A stretch of DNA of 48,089 nt from Bacteroidales bacterium. Lineage in GTDB: Bacteria > Bacteroidota > Bacteroidia > Bacteroidales > JACABE01. The notes beneath the pieces are model-generated. The model was not told where the DNA came from, ran no database searches, and was given only the letters and a program-made list of their open reading frames with translations. The DNA lies in contig JAHEYQ010000010.1 of assembly GCA_023251515.1 (NCBI GenBank), forward strand, positions 1-48,089, read 5' to 3'. Both the position numbers and the translations under genes were made by a program. Below, in pieces: positions 14,691 through 22,548 of this stretch. Each line of letters begins with the position of its first letter. Position 1 is the first letter of the stretch.

Positions 14691-16001
14691 ATGAATAAAA
14701 AAATAACAATATTAATATCAGTAATTAGTAGTTTTGCTTTAATTGGAATTGTTGTAGTTCAGTTACTTTGGGTAAATTATGCTTTGGAATTACGCACAGA
14801 AATATTTGATAAAAGAGTTCAGATTTTTTTAAAAGATATTGTTTCATTTATCGTTGAAAATGAAAGCATTTCTTCAGATTCAACTGATTGCCCTTATAGC
14901 GAATCCTGTTCAAAATCGCAATCTTGTACCGAAAACTTCATAAAAGTACATAATATTGATACTAAGAGATTAGATTCAATAATGTATGGAGAGTTTTGCA
15001 ACCGAATGAAAGTAAATGAAGATTATGTGTATGGGATAATTGATAAAGATAGTGATACCTTGCTAACTTGTTCAAATAATAAATATTACAACGAACTATA
15101 CTATACTTATCATACTTTTCCAATCCCTTGTCATTATAAAAAAGATTCAAAGCTGTTAGGAATTTATTTCCCCAATCAAAAAAATTATATTCTGAACAGA
15201 ATGATTGTTTTACTTATAATTTCATCGCTTTTTTTAGTTGTTGTAATTGCAAGTTTTATATGGACAATTCTGATTTTACTCCGGCAAAAGAAATTATCAG
15301 AAGTAAAATCAGACTTTGTGAATAATATGACACACGAATTTAAAACTCCGATTGCTACAATTTCGCTTGCGAGCGAAATGCTGAGCAAACCATCGGTTAT
15401 GGAATCGAAGGATAAACTAATGCAATATGCCAATATTATTTTCGATGAAAACAACAGATTAAAATCTCAGGTTGAACAAGTTCTGCAAATATCTGTTTTA
15501 GATAAAAAGGAATTCAAGTTGCTTAAAAAAGATATTGATTTGCATGAAATCATTGAAAATGCTGCTGAAAATTTCCAATTGGTAATTCAACAACAAAATG
15601 GAATAATAAATCTGGAACTGAATGCAGAACCTTTTCATATATTTGCAGATCCAATACATGTTTATAACATTATTTCAAATCTGATCGATAATGCTATTAA
15701 GTATTCTGTTGATATTGTTGATGTTACAATAGCAACCAAGAGTACAAATAGTGGTGTATTAATATCGGTAGAAGATAAAGGTATTGGTATAAGTGCTGAA
15801 CATTTAAAACAAGTATTTAAAAAATTATATAGAATTCCCACAGGTAATTTACACGACGTAAAAGGCTTTGGACTAGGACTTTACTATGTAAAGACTATGG
15901 TTGAAGCACATGGTGGGAAAATAAAATTGAAGAGTGAATTAAAAAAAGGTAGTACCTTTGAAATATTTTTCCCGTATAATCATAACATAAATATACATTA
16001 A
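14691..16001 (+). CDS. Sensor histidine kinase, RprX-like, with Cys-rich periplasmic loop
   Basis: The ATG at 14691 gives 436 residues; the frame begins 3 bases earlier at a TTG. Order: membrane segment 1 (about 5-27), periplasmic loop (about 28-160), membrane segment 2 (about 163-190, LIISSLFLVVVIASFIW). The DHp helix follows with the phospho-acceptor His in NNMTHEFKTPIATISLA, then the ATPase domain with N-box NLIDNAIKYS, G1 DKGIGIS and G2 GFGLGLYYV. There is no obvious HAMP domain. The loop holds at least six Cys, including a C-x5-C-x5-C cluster (CPYSESCSKSQSC). The response regulator gene starts 3 bases after the stop. Resembles Bacteroidota RprX; the stimulus is unknown. Confidence 0.9.
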   Translation: MNKKITILISVISSFALIGIVVVQLLWVNYALELRTEIFDKRVQIFLKDIVSFIVENESISSDSTDCPYSESCSKSQSCTENFIKVHNIDTKRLDSIMYGEFCNRMKVNEDYVYGIIDKDSDTLLTCSNNKYYNELYYTYHTFPIPCHYKKDSKLLGIYFPNQKNYILNRMIVLLIISSLFLVVVIASFIWTILILLRQKKLSEVKSDFVNNMTHEFKTPIATISLASEMLSKPSVMESKDKLMQYANIIFDENNRLKSQVEQVLQISVLDKKEFKLLKKDIDLHEIIENAAENFQLVIQQQNGIINLELNAEPFHIFADPIHVYNIISNLIDNAIKYSVDIVDVTIATKSTNSGVLISVEDKGIGISAEHLKQVFKKLYRIPTGNLHDVKGFGLGLYYVKTMVEAHGGKIKLKSELKKGSTFEIFFPYNHNINIH

Positions 16002-16004
16002 AGC

Positions 16005-16718
16005 ATGAAAAAATACAAAGCCAAAATACTGCTTGTAGAAGACGATCCAAATCTGAGTTTGGTTCTTGTTGATTATTTAGAAATGTTAACTTACGAAACT
16101 TTACTATGTAAAGACGGTGTACATGGGTTTAATACTTTTAAATCAACACATTTCGATTTGTGCATTTTAGATGTAATGATGCCTAAAAAAGATGGTTTTT
16201 CTTTAGCTGAGGACATCAGAAAAATTAATCAGGATGTGCCAATCATCTTTTTGACAGCCAAATCGCTTAAAGAAGACAGAATAAGAGGTTTTAAAGTTGG
16301 TGCTGACGATTATATCACAAAACCATTCAGCACTGAAGAATTAAGTCTTCGTATTGATGCTATCTTGAAAAGATGCATGATTAAAAGTAAACTTTCTGCT
16401 ATTGAAAAACAAGAAGTTTTTAAACTTGGAATTTTTACATTTGATTATTCAAACATGACTTTGGTTTCGCCAACCACCAAGCAAAATTTAACCAGAAAAG
16501 AAGCAGATTTATTAAAACTTCTTTCTGATAACAAGAATGTTATCTTAAAAAGAGAAACTGCGTTAAAAACAATTTGGGGAGATGACGATTATTTTATTGG
16601 CAGAAGTATGGATGTTTTCATTACAAAACTCCGTAAATATCTAAGAGAAGATCCGAATATTGCCATTACAAATGTACATGGCACAGGTTTTAAATTAGAA
16701 GTAGAAGAAGAAAACTAA
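16005..16718 (+). CDS. OmpR-family response regulator, RprY-like
   Basis: The 237-residue protein has an N-terminal receiver domain with the acidic pocket LVEDDPN, the phospho-acceptor Asp in CILDVMMPKKDGF (about residue 56), the Thr/Ser in FLTAKSLKED and the Lys in DYITKPFS. A C-terminal winged helix-turn-helix follows (about 140-233), with KQNLTRKEADLLKLL and SMDVFITKLRKYL. It closely follows the pattern of RprY of Bacteroides. It is translationally linked to the kinase gene upstream. The direct-repeat boxes at 14531-14567 are its probable targets, implying autoregulation and control of the Cys/Lys-rich gene. Confidence 0.92.
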   Translation: MKKYKAKILLVEDDPNLSLVLVDYLEMLTYETLLCKDGVHGFNTFKSTHFDLCILDVMMPKKDGFSLAEDIRKINQDVPIIFLTAKSLKEDRIRGFKVGADDYITKPFSTEELSLRIDAILKRCMIKSKLSAIEKQEVFKLGIFTFDYSNMTLVSPTTKQNLTRKEADLLKLLSDNKNVILKRETALKTIWGDDDYFIGRSMDVFITKLRKYLREDPNIAITNVHGTGFKLEVEEEN

Positions 16719-16741
16719 TTTTCAACAAAATTACAAAATAA

Positions 16742-16780
16742 AAAAGCAATGTTATATTTTATGGCGTTGCTTTTATGTAT
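16742..16780 (+). terminator. Terminator of the two-component operon
   Basis: AAAAGCAATG (16742-16751) pairs with CGTTGCTTTT (16765-16774), one G-U pair, loop of 13 bases, ending in T-rich sequence. It lies 23 bases beyond the response regulator stop. Confidence 0.65.
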
Positions 16781-16808
16781 TTATATTAAGTCAATCCACT
16801 GGTATTTA

Positions 16809-16866
16809 TAATAATACATAAAACGTTTACAATTACTAATAATTGCAAACGTTTTATGTATTATTA
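16809..16866. terminator. 27-bp near-perfect hairpin closing the fermentation operon
   Basis: The arms 16809-16835 and 16840-16866 pair over 27 bp with one mismatch (G-U on the minus strand) around the loop CTAA. It lies 26 bases past the stop of the minus-strand hydrogenase gene. Unusually long for a terminator; the A/T-rich outer stem can supply the U-tract in either direction. Confidence 0.7.
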
Positions 16867-16892
16867 ACCTATTTTAATTAAACATCATATGA

Positions 16893-18350
16893 CTATAAAT
16901 TCTGATTGTTTTGATTTTGCTCTTCTCTATGCCTTACTTTTGTATTAAAGATCTTCTGAGAATCTACACTGAAATTGTGATTTGAAGGTCCACAAACACA
17001 TCCACCTTCACATGCCATAACTTCTAAAAAGTTAAAGGATGATTCTTGTTTTTGAGCAATTCCTTTTAAACTTTTGATATTCTTTCTGTTTAATCCATTG
17101 ATAACTTCTGATTTTACTAAAGGGAAATATTGCTTAATGGCTTCGCTTACGCCACCGGAAATTGCAAATTTTTCAAATTCAACATGCTCAGTTTTATAAT
17201 TATCATCATTATCTACTTCTTCCTGAGATATATTCCAGCCATTTAACCAACAACCCAATTCTTCAAATGTAATTACATAATCAACATTGGGATTAAAAAA
17301 ACCTTCTCTCCTTTTGGCAATACAAGGTCCAATAAAAACGGTTTTACTATCAGGCCAGCGTTCTTTACATAGTTCTGCTGTATAAGCCATGGGTGATTTT
17401 GCGGAAGACAAATTTGGTTTCATTTCATTAATTTGATTTTCAATTGTATAAACCCATGCAGCACAACATGAATTGGTAACAAATGATTGTCCTTCATTAA
17501 TTTTCTCTTCAATTTCCAGAGCTTCATGCTTAGCCGTTTTTAGAGCACCAATTGAGACATTTATGGCATGCTTAAAGCCTAATGATTTAATAGCATTAGA
17601 AATTTTTTCATCTGAGGCAACATATTGTCCTGAAATTGATGGTGCTACCATAGCTACAAAAGATTTTCCCTGCTGCATTTCATTCATAATCTGCAAAATA
17701 TTCGAAACCTCCATAACAGAACCAAAAGGACAAGCATTTACACATTTTCCACATAATATACATCTCTCTTTATCAATCTGTTCAATTCCTTTTTCGTCTT
17801 TGCTGATTGCATTTACCGGACAAGCTTCTTCGCAAGGAATTGGCATGTAAATAATTGCATGATAAGGACATAATTCTTTGCATTTACCGCAATTTACACA
17901 TTTATCAGAATCAATTTCCGCCTGACCATTGCTTTTTCTGTTAACAGCATTTTTCGGACAATTCAACACACAAGGCTGTGCGATACAACCTCTGCAAAGA
18001 TTTGATACAATATAACTTGATTTATGGCAAGAAGTACATGCTTCGTCAACAACCGTTAGAAAATGCAATGAATCATTTTCCCTAAGTAAAGCAATGCTTA
18101 CATACTCTTTTAACATCGTTAATTCATCTTCTTCATCTGATTTGCCAAATCCCAACAAAGCCATTAGTTTGTATTTAGCTACAGCTCTGAGTTTGTGAAC
18201 ACAGCATCTGTCGGAAGCTTCATTTATTCTTTTACTTATTTCAATAGGAATACGATCTATCTGAGAAAAAAGCTCTCCTTTTTGATATAAACTTGCCATT
18301 CGGGTAAGTAATTCCCTCCTGATTATCTGTGTATTATTAACGATTGCCAT
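16893..18350 (-). CDS. Monomeric [FeFe] hydrogenase, group-B-like
   Basis: The 485-residue protein begins with the N-terminal helix region typical of group B enzymes (IRRELLTRMASLYQKG, IDRIPIEISKR, SRC-like DRCCVHK, MALLGFG). Three [4Fe-4S] motifs follow at about 110-230 (CRGCIAQPCVLNCP, CVNCGKCKELCP, CILCGKCVNACP). H-cluster motifs are L1 TNSCCAAW (usual TSCCPxW, Pro replaced by Ala), L2 GPCIAKRREG (fits PCxxKxxE) and L3 EVMACEGGCVCG (intact). All H-cluster Cys ligands are present, so it should be active, reducing protons with ferredoxin or oxidising H2. It is the last gene of the sigma-54 operon, 53 bases after adhE with a hairpin between. Maturation genes hydEFG are not in the window. The group label is by pattern, not phylogeny. 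Confidence 0.88.
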   Translation of the reverse strand: MAIVNNTQIIRRELLTRMASLYQKGELFSQIDRIPIEISKRINEASDRCCVHKLRAVAKYKLMALLGFGKSDEEDELTMLKEYVSIALLRENDSLHFLTVVDEACTSCHKSSYIVSNLCRGCIAQPCVLNCPKNAVNRKSNGQAEIDSDKCVNCGKCKELCPYHAIIYMPIPCEEACPVNAISKDEKGIEQIDKERCILCGKCVNACPFGSVMEVSNILQIMNEMQQGKSFVAMVAPSISGQYVASDEKISNAIKSLGFKHAINVSIGALKTAKHEALEIEEKINEGQSFVTNSCCAAWVYTIENQINEMKPNLSSAKSPMAYTAELCKERWPDSKTVFIGPCIAKRREGFFNPNVDYVITFEELGCWLNGWNISQEEVDNDDNYKTEHVEFEKFAISGGVSEAIKQYFPLVKSEVINGLNRKNIKSLKGIAQKQESSFNFLEVMACEGGCVCGPSNHNFSVDSQKIFNTKVRHREEQNQNNQNL

Positions 18351-18365
18351 GATATTTTTTTTAAA

Positions 18366-18393
18366 GCCACGATAAGTTGATCCTTATCGTGGC
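18366..18393. repeat. Intercistronic hairpin between adhE and the hydrogenase gene
   Basis: Perfect 11-bp arms GCCACGATAAG (18366-18376) and CTTATCGTGGC (18383-18393) with a six-base loop. Read on the minus strand it is followed by TTTAAAAAAAA and then the hydrogenase ATG. The lack of a T-tract argues against simple termination; mRNA stabilisation, processing or partial attenuation are possible. Confidence 0.75.
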
Positions 18394-18403
18394 AATTTTT
18401 AAA

Positions 18404-21058
18404 TTATTTTCCTTCAAAAGCCTGCAAATACATTTCCTTTATTTCTTCAATAGAAGGATATCTGGGATTTGCACCTGTACATTGATCATCAAAAGCTAAT
18501 TCTGATAAATTATCCAGTGATTCCTTGAATTTCTTTTCATTAACACCAGCTTCATGTAAGGATTTTGGAATGTCCAGATCTTCTTTCAGTTTTCTGATGG
18601 CTTTAATAAGATTTTCAAGCTTTTCTTCATTTGTTTTACCACCCAGTTGAAGATAATCAGACAGTCTTGCATACCTTTCGATAGCAACAGGGTATTCATA
18701 TTGAGGGAATGTGGCTTGTTTACGTGGAACATCGGTTGCATTAAAGCGAATACAAGGTTCTATCATTAAAGCATTAGCCAAACCGTGAGGAATATGGAAT
18801 TCACTTCCCAACTTATGAGCCATTGAGTGACAAACGCCTAAAAAAGCATTAGCGAAAGCCATACCTGCCAGATTAGCAGCGTAATGAATTTTTTCGCGTG
18901 CAATCGGATTATTAGCACCTTCACGATAAGAAGCCGGTAGATATTGGAATATCAATCTTGCGGACTCTAAAGCATAAGGAATTGTATATTCACTTGCAAA
19001 AACAGACACCAAAGCTTCAAGGGCATGTGTAAGTGCATCAATTCCAGACCAGGCAGCTAATTTTGCAGGCATTGTCATTACCAATTCAGGATCGATAATA
19101 GCCATATTAGGAGTGAGTTGATAATCAGCAATAGGGTATTTGATGCCTGTTTTTTCATCAGTAACCACAGCGAAAGGTGTAACTTCTGAGCCCGTACCAG
19201 ATGTAGTTGGTATTGCTACCAATATGGCTTTTTTGCCTAATTGTGGAAATCTGTAAATTCTTTTGCGGATATCCATAAAACGTAAAGCCATACCTTCAAA
19301 TTCAACTTCAGGATGTTCGTACATCAACCAGATGATTTTTGCAGCATCCATAGGCGAACCGCCACCTAAAGCAATGATAACGTCAGGATTATAACTTCTG
19401 ATGGATTCTAAACCTTTTTCAATATTTGCCATTGTAGGATCTGGATCTACTCCATAAAAAATTTTACTTTCGATACCCATTTTGTCTAAATGCAGGGTAA
19501 TTTTATCGGTATATGCCAGATCGTAAAGTGGTTTATCTGTAATGATAAAAGCTTTTTTCTTTCCTTCTAAATCGGAAAGTGCAACAGGCAAACAACCGAA
19601 TTTAAAGAATATTTTTGGAGGTAATTGAAGCCATAACATATTTTCACGTTTTTCGGCATTGGTTTTTATATTGATTAAATGTTTAATACCCACATTTTCA
19701 CTAACTGAATTGCCGCCCCATGAGCCACAACCCAGCGTTAAAGATGGATCAAGTTTGAAATTGTAAATATCGCCTATGGCCCCTTGTGAAGCCGGCATAT
19801 TCACTAATAATCTACCGGTTTTCAACAATGAACTGAATGATTCGATTCTGTCGGTATTGCGTGGATCGGTATATAAAACCGATGTATGTCCTATGCCGCC
19901 AAATTGCACCAGACGAATAGCTTTAAGTTCTGCTTCTCTGAATTCTGCTGCTTTAAATAATGCTAAAACAGGAGAAAGTTTTTCGTAGGCAAAAGGTTCA
20001 TTTTCATTAATATCACTTGCTTCACCAATTAAAACCTTGGTGTTTTTTGGAACTGTAACTCCTGCCATCTCGGCAATTTTCCAGGCAGATTGTCCTACAA
20101 CTTTGGAATTTATATGTTTGTCAACTATAACTAAATTACCAACTTTTATTTTTTCTTCAGGATTTAATATGTAAGCTCCTGATTTACGGAATTCTTCCTT
20201 TACTTCATTGTAAATTGCATCTACTACAACTACTGATTGTTCCGAAGCACAAATCATTCCATTGTCAAAAGTTTTGCTCATTAATATAGAATTTACAGCC
20301 ATTTTGATATTAGCTGTTTCGTCAATTACAGCAGGGGTATTACCTGCTCCAACACCAATCGCAGGAATACCTGACGAATATGCTGCTTTAACCATACCTG
20401 GTCCGCCAGTAGCCAGGATTAGATTTATATCTTTGTGATGCATCAGATATTGCGATTGTTCTACTGTTGGTTCTTCTATCCATCCGATTATATTTTCGGG
20501 GGCTCCTGCAGCAACAGCTGCTTCGAGAACAATACGGGCAGCTTCTATAGTGCTTTTCTTAGCACGTGGATGTGGTGAAAAAACAATTCCATTACGCGTT
20601 TTCAAGCTGATTAGGGCTTTGAAAATGGTTGTGGAAGTCGGATTGGTTGTTGGCACAACTCCGGCAATAATGCCGATAGGTTCTGCATATTTTCTTACAC
20701 CGTAAGTTTTGTCTTCATCTATTAAACCACAGGTTTTTTCGTCACGATATTTGTTATAAATATATTCTGAAGCAAAATGGTTTTTAATTACCTTATCTTC
20801 AACAATTCCCATATCGGTTTCTTCCACAGCCAGTTTTGCAAGGTATATTCTTTGTCCGGCAGCAGCAAAAGCAGCTTTGGCAAAAATTTCATCTACCTGA
20901 GCCTGTGAAAATGTTCTATAAACTTTTTGAGCCTGAACAACTTTTTGTATTACTTTTTCAAGTTTATCGTGGTTACTTACTGTTATTTCAACTTCTTTAT
21001 CAATACTGATTATTTTATTTGTATCAATAGCGCCTTCTTTTATTTTATTTGTTGTCAT
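18404..21058 (-). CDS. adhE: Bifunctional acetaldehyde-CoA/alcohol dehydrogenase
   Basis: AdhE reduces acetyl-CoA to acetaldehyde and then ethanol with two NADH. The 884 residues match the full fusion. The N-terminal aldehyde dehydrogenase half carries the catalytic Cys in [13 protein letters not shown] (about residue 272) and the segment [17 protein letters not shown] linker follows at about 450. The C-terminal iron-dependent alcohol dehydrogenase half has [23 protein letters not shown] and the metal-binding [20 protein letters not shown]. It is the seventh gene of the sigma-54 operon, 9 bases after a [2Fe-2S] protein gene. Its product consumes reducing power that the adjacent hydrogenase could alternatively release as H2. 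Confidence 0.97.
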   Translation of the reverse strand: MTTNKIKEGAIDTNKIISIDKEVEITVSNHDKLEKVIQKVVQAQKVYRTFSQAQVDEIFAKAAFAAAGQRIYLAKLAVEETDMGIVEDKVIKNHFASEYIYNKYRDEKTCGLIDEDKTYGVRKYAEPIGIIAGVVPTTNPTSTTIFKALISLKTRNGIVFSPHPRAKKSTIEAARIVLEAAVAAGAPENIIGWIEEPTVEQSQYLMHHKDINLILATGGPGMVKAAYSSGIPAIGVGAGNTPAVIDETANIKMAVNSILMSKTFDNGMICASEQSVVVVDAIYNEVKEEFRKSGAYILNPEEKIKVGNLVIVDKHINSKVVGQSAWKIAEMAGVTVPKNTKVLIGEASDINENEPFAYEKLSPVLALFKAAEFREAELKAIRLVQFGGIGHTSVLYTDPRNTDRIESFSSLLKTGRLLVNMPASQGAIGDIYNFKLDPSLTLGCGSWGGNSVSENVGIKHLINIKTNAEKRENMLWLQLPPKIFFKFGCLPVALSDLEGKKKAFIITDKPLYDLAYTDKITLHLDKMGIESKIFYGVDPDPTMANIEKGLESIRSYNPDVIIALGGGSPMDAAKIIWLMYEHPEVEFEGMALRFMDIRKRIYRFPQLGKKAILVAIPTTSGTGSEVTPFAVVTDEKTGIKYPIADYQLTPNMAIIDPELVMTMPAKLAAWSGIDALTHALEALVSVFASEYTIPYALESARLIFQYLPASYREGANNPIAREKIHYAANLAGMAFANAFLGVCHSMAHKLGSEFHIPHGLANALMIEPCIRFNATDVPRKQATFPQYEYPVAIERYARLSDYLQLGGKTNEEKLENLIKAIRKLKEDLDIPKSLHEAGVNEKKFKESLDNLSELAFDDQCTGANPRYPSIEEIKEMYLQAFEGK

Positions 21059-21067
21059 AATTTTTTT

Positions 21068-21319
21068 TTAACGGATTAATGATTCAATTTTTTTAGTAAT
21101 TTTCTCGATACTAGCTGCTTCCATAAGTTCGCCATCAATTTCGGCATAAGGTGGTATGGGTTTAGCCGATTTATCGCAACCTAAACAAACAGAAGCTTCA
21201 ACTTTTACTTTGTCAACCAGATGTGATGGTAGTTTTGATTTCAAGTCTTTAAGTTCGTAGCCACCCATTACATAGCAATAGGTTCCTACACAAATTTTTA
21301 CGATGATTTTTTTGTCCAT
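21068..21319 (-). CDS. Thioredoxin-like [2Fe-2S] protein (NuoE/HydC-type fragment) 2
   Basis: The 83-residue protein begins IIVKICVGTYCYVMGG (Cys at about 10 and 14-15) and has a second pair in ASVCLGCDKSAKP (about 47-50). This CxxxxC...CxxxC arrangement is that of the thioredoxin-fold [2Fe-2S] domain of NuoE and of HydC subunits. No other domain is present. It probably carries electrons or redox information between the hydrogenase-type proteins of this operon. It lies 12 bases after the phosphatase gene and 9 bases before adhE. Confidence 0.8.
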   Translation of the reverse strand: MDKKIIVKICVGTYCYVMGGYELKDLKSKLPSHLVDKVKVEASVCLGCDKSAKPIPPYAEIDGELMEAASIEKITKKIESLIR

Positions 21320-21331
21320 TTTTATTTGTTT

Positions 21332-22528
21332 TTAAATGAATTTTAGTTCAACTTTTTTTAAGTATTTCTCTTCTAGTATATCAGCAATTTTCTTAATAAC
21401 ATTTCTTCTGATTTCTAATTCCACAGGCAGATTTGGATCCTGATGAGCTACATTAATTCTGGTACCTACCATAATATCAATCACATCTGATTCCTGTATC
21501 AATTTAATTATCAAATCTTCGGGTGATTTTGATTTATTATCAATGATAATTGATTTATCTAATGATTGAGCAACAGCCCCAAGAGTAAGTATTCCCTCTG
21601 TAATTAAATCAACACCTTCCATTTCTGAAACCGGAGGCAAATCAACCATAGGTACATCTATATCCATAGAAATCTCTCTGTTTAATTCGCGGGAAATTAT
21701 CATTGAAGTTGTTCCTCCACAAATTATTTTTTTACCGGGATAACTCGCAACAATATCAGCTAAATATTTATCTTTCTGTTCATTATAAGGTGGACCCGAA
21801 CATATTAGTAATTTTCGTGGTTCGCGCATATAAATAACCGCACAGCTTGTATCGTCTTTGGCTTTATATTGATCATTTAAATAGGCTCTTCTAATAATTG
21901 TTTTTGACAGATCACGAGCTGAAATTTCCGGGTTTTCGGCAATTGTTTCTTCAACAAATTCAATAAGACCTTCGCGTTCCCATCCGAAGGGATATTGATT
22001 GAGTCCGATTCCGGATTGATTTACGCCATCACTATAAATTATTAAACGGTCACCTTTAAACATTTTTAATTTTGAAAGGCGTATTTTTTTTGGTTTGTCA
22101 GGGCTTTTTATTTCAATAACTTCTTTTGTTATTTCACAATTTTTATTGTTTCTGATAAAAACAAAATCTGGATTATCATATTCCATAACAGCTGTATCAC
22201 CTTCATTTTCAATATCAACAATAGAAAAAGTTGAATAACTTATATTTCTGACACTATCTGTAGGTAGCGTATTCATTATAGTAATAGCAGTACGTTCGAT
22301 AGGTTCGTGCCTTAGTCTGAAATTCAATGCCATAGAAGCAGTCATGGTGCTTAAAACATTTGCTTTTACTCCACTTCCCAAGCCATCAGACAGAACTGCA
22401 ACATAGCGATTTTCGCCATCTATCATTCGTGAAAGAAATGCATCTCCACACACGATATGCCCATGCTTGTTTTCCTGACTACAGCTTATTTCGACAAACA
22501 TTTTTTCTGCTTTTTCGATAGATAACAT
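21332..22528 (-). CDS. SpoIIE-type PP2C phosphatase of a sensory-hydrogenase cluster
   Basis: The 398-residue protein has an N-terminal PP2C/SpoIIE phosphatase domain (about 1-235). Its metal-binding motifs are CGDAF, VAVLSDGLGSGVKA (about 43-56), YSDGVNQSG and KDDTSCAVIYM (about 222-232). A C-terminal region of about 160 residues (from KLLICSGPPYNEQKD) has a Rossmann-like look (KKIICGGTTSMII) and is not a known module to me. It has no receiver or membrane part. Phosphatases of this kind often sit beside PAS-containing [FeFe] hydrogenases, as here, where it lies 20 bases downstream. It probably turns the redox or H2 signal into dephosphorylation of a protein; the target is unknown. Confidence 0.85.
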   Translation of the reverse strand: MLSIEKAEKMFVEISCSQENKHGHIVCGDAFLSRMIDGENRYVAVLSDGLGSGVKANVLSTMTASMALNFRLRHEPIERTAITIMNTLPTDSVRNISYSTFSIVDIENEGDTAVMEYDNPDFVFIRNNKNCEITKEVIEIKSPDKPKKIRLSKLKMFKGDRLIIYSDGVNQSGIGLNQYPFGWEREGLIEFVEETIAENPEISARDLSKTIIRRAYLNDQYKAKDDTSCAVIYMREPRKLLICSGPPYNEQKDKYLADIVASYPGKKIICGGTTSMIISRELNREISMDIDVPMVDLPPVSEMEGVDLITEGILTLGAVAQSLDKSIIIDNKSKSPEDLIIKLIQESDVIDIMVGTRINVAHQDPNLPVELEIRRNVIKKIADILEEKYLKKVELKFI

Positions 22529-22548
22529 GGCTTTAATAATTAGAATTG

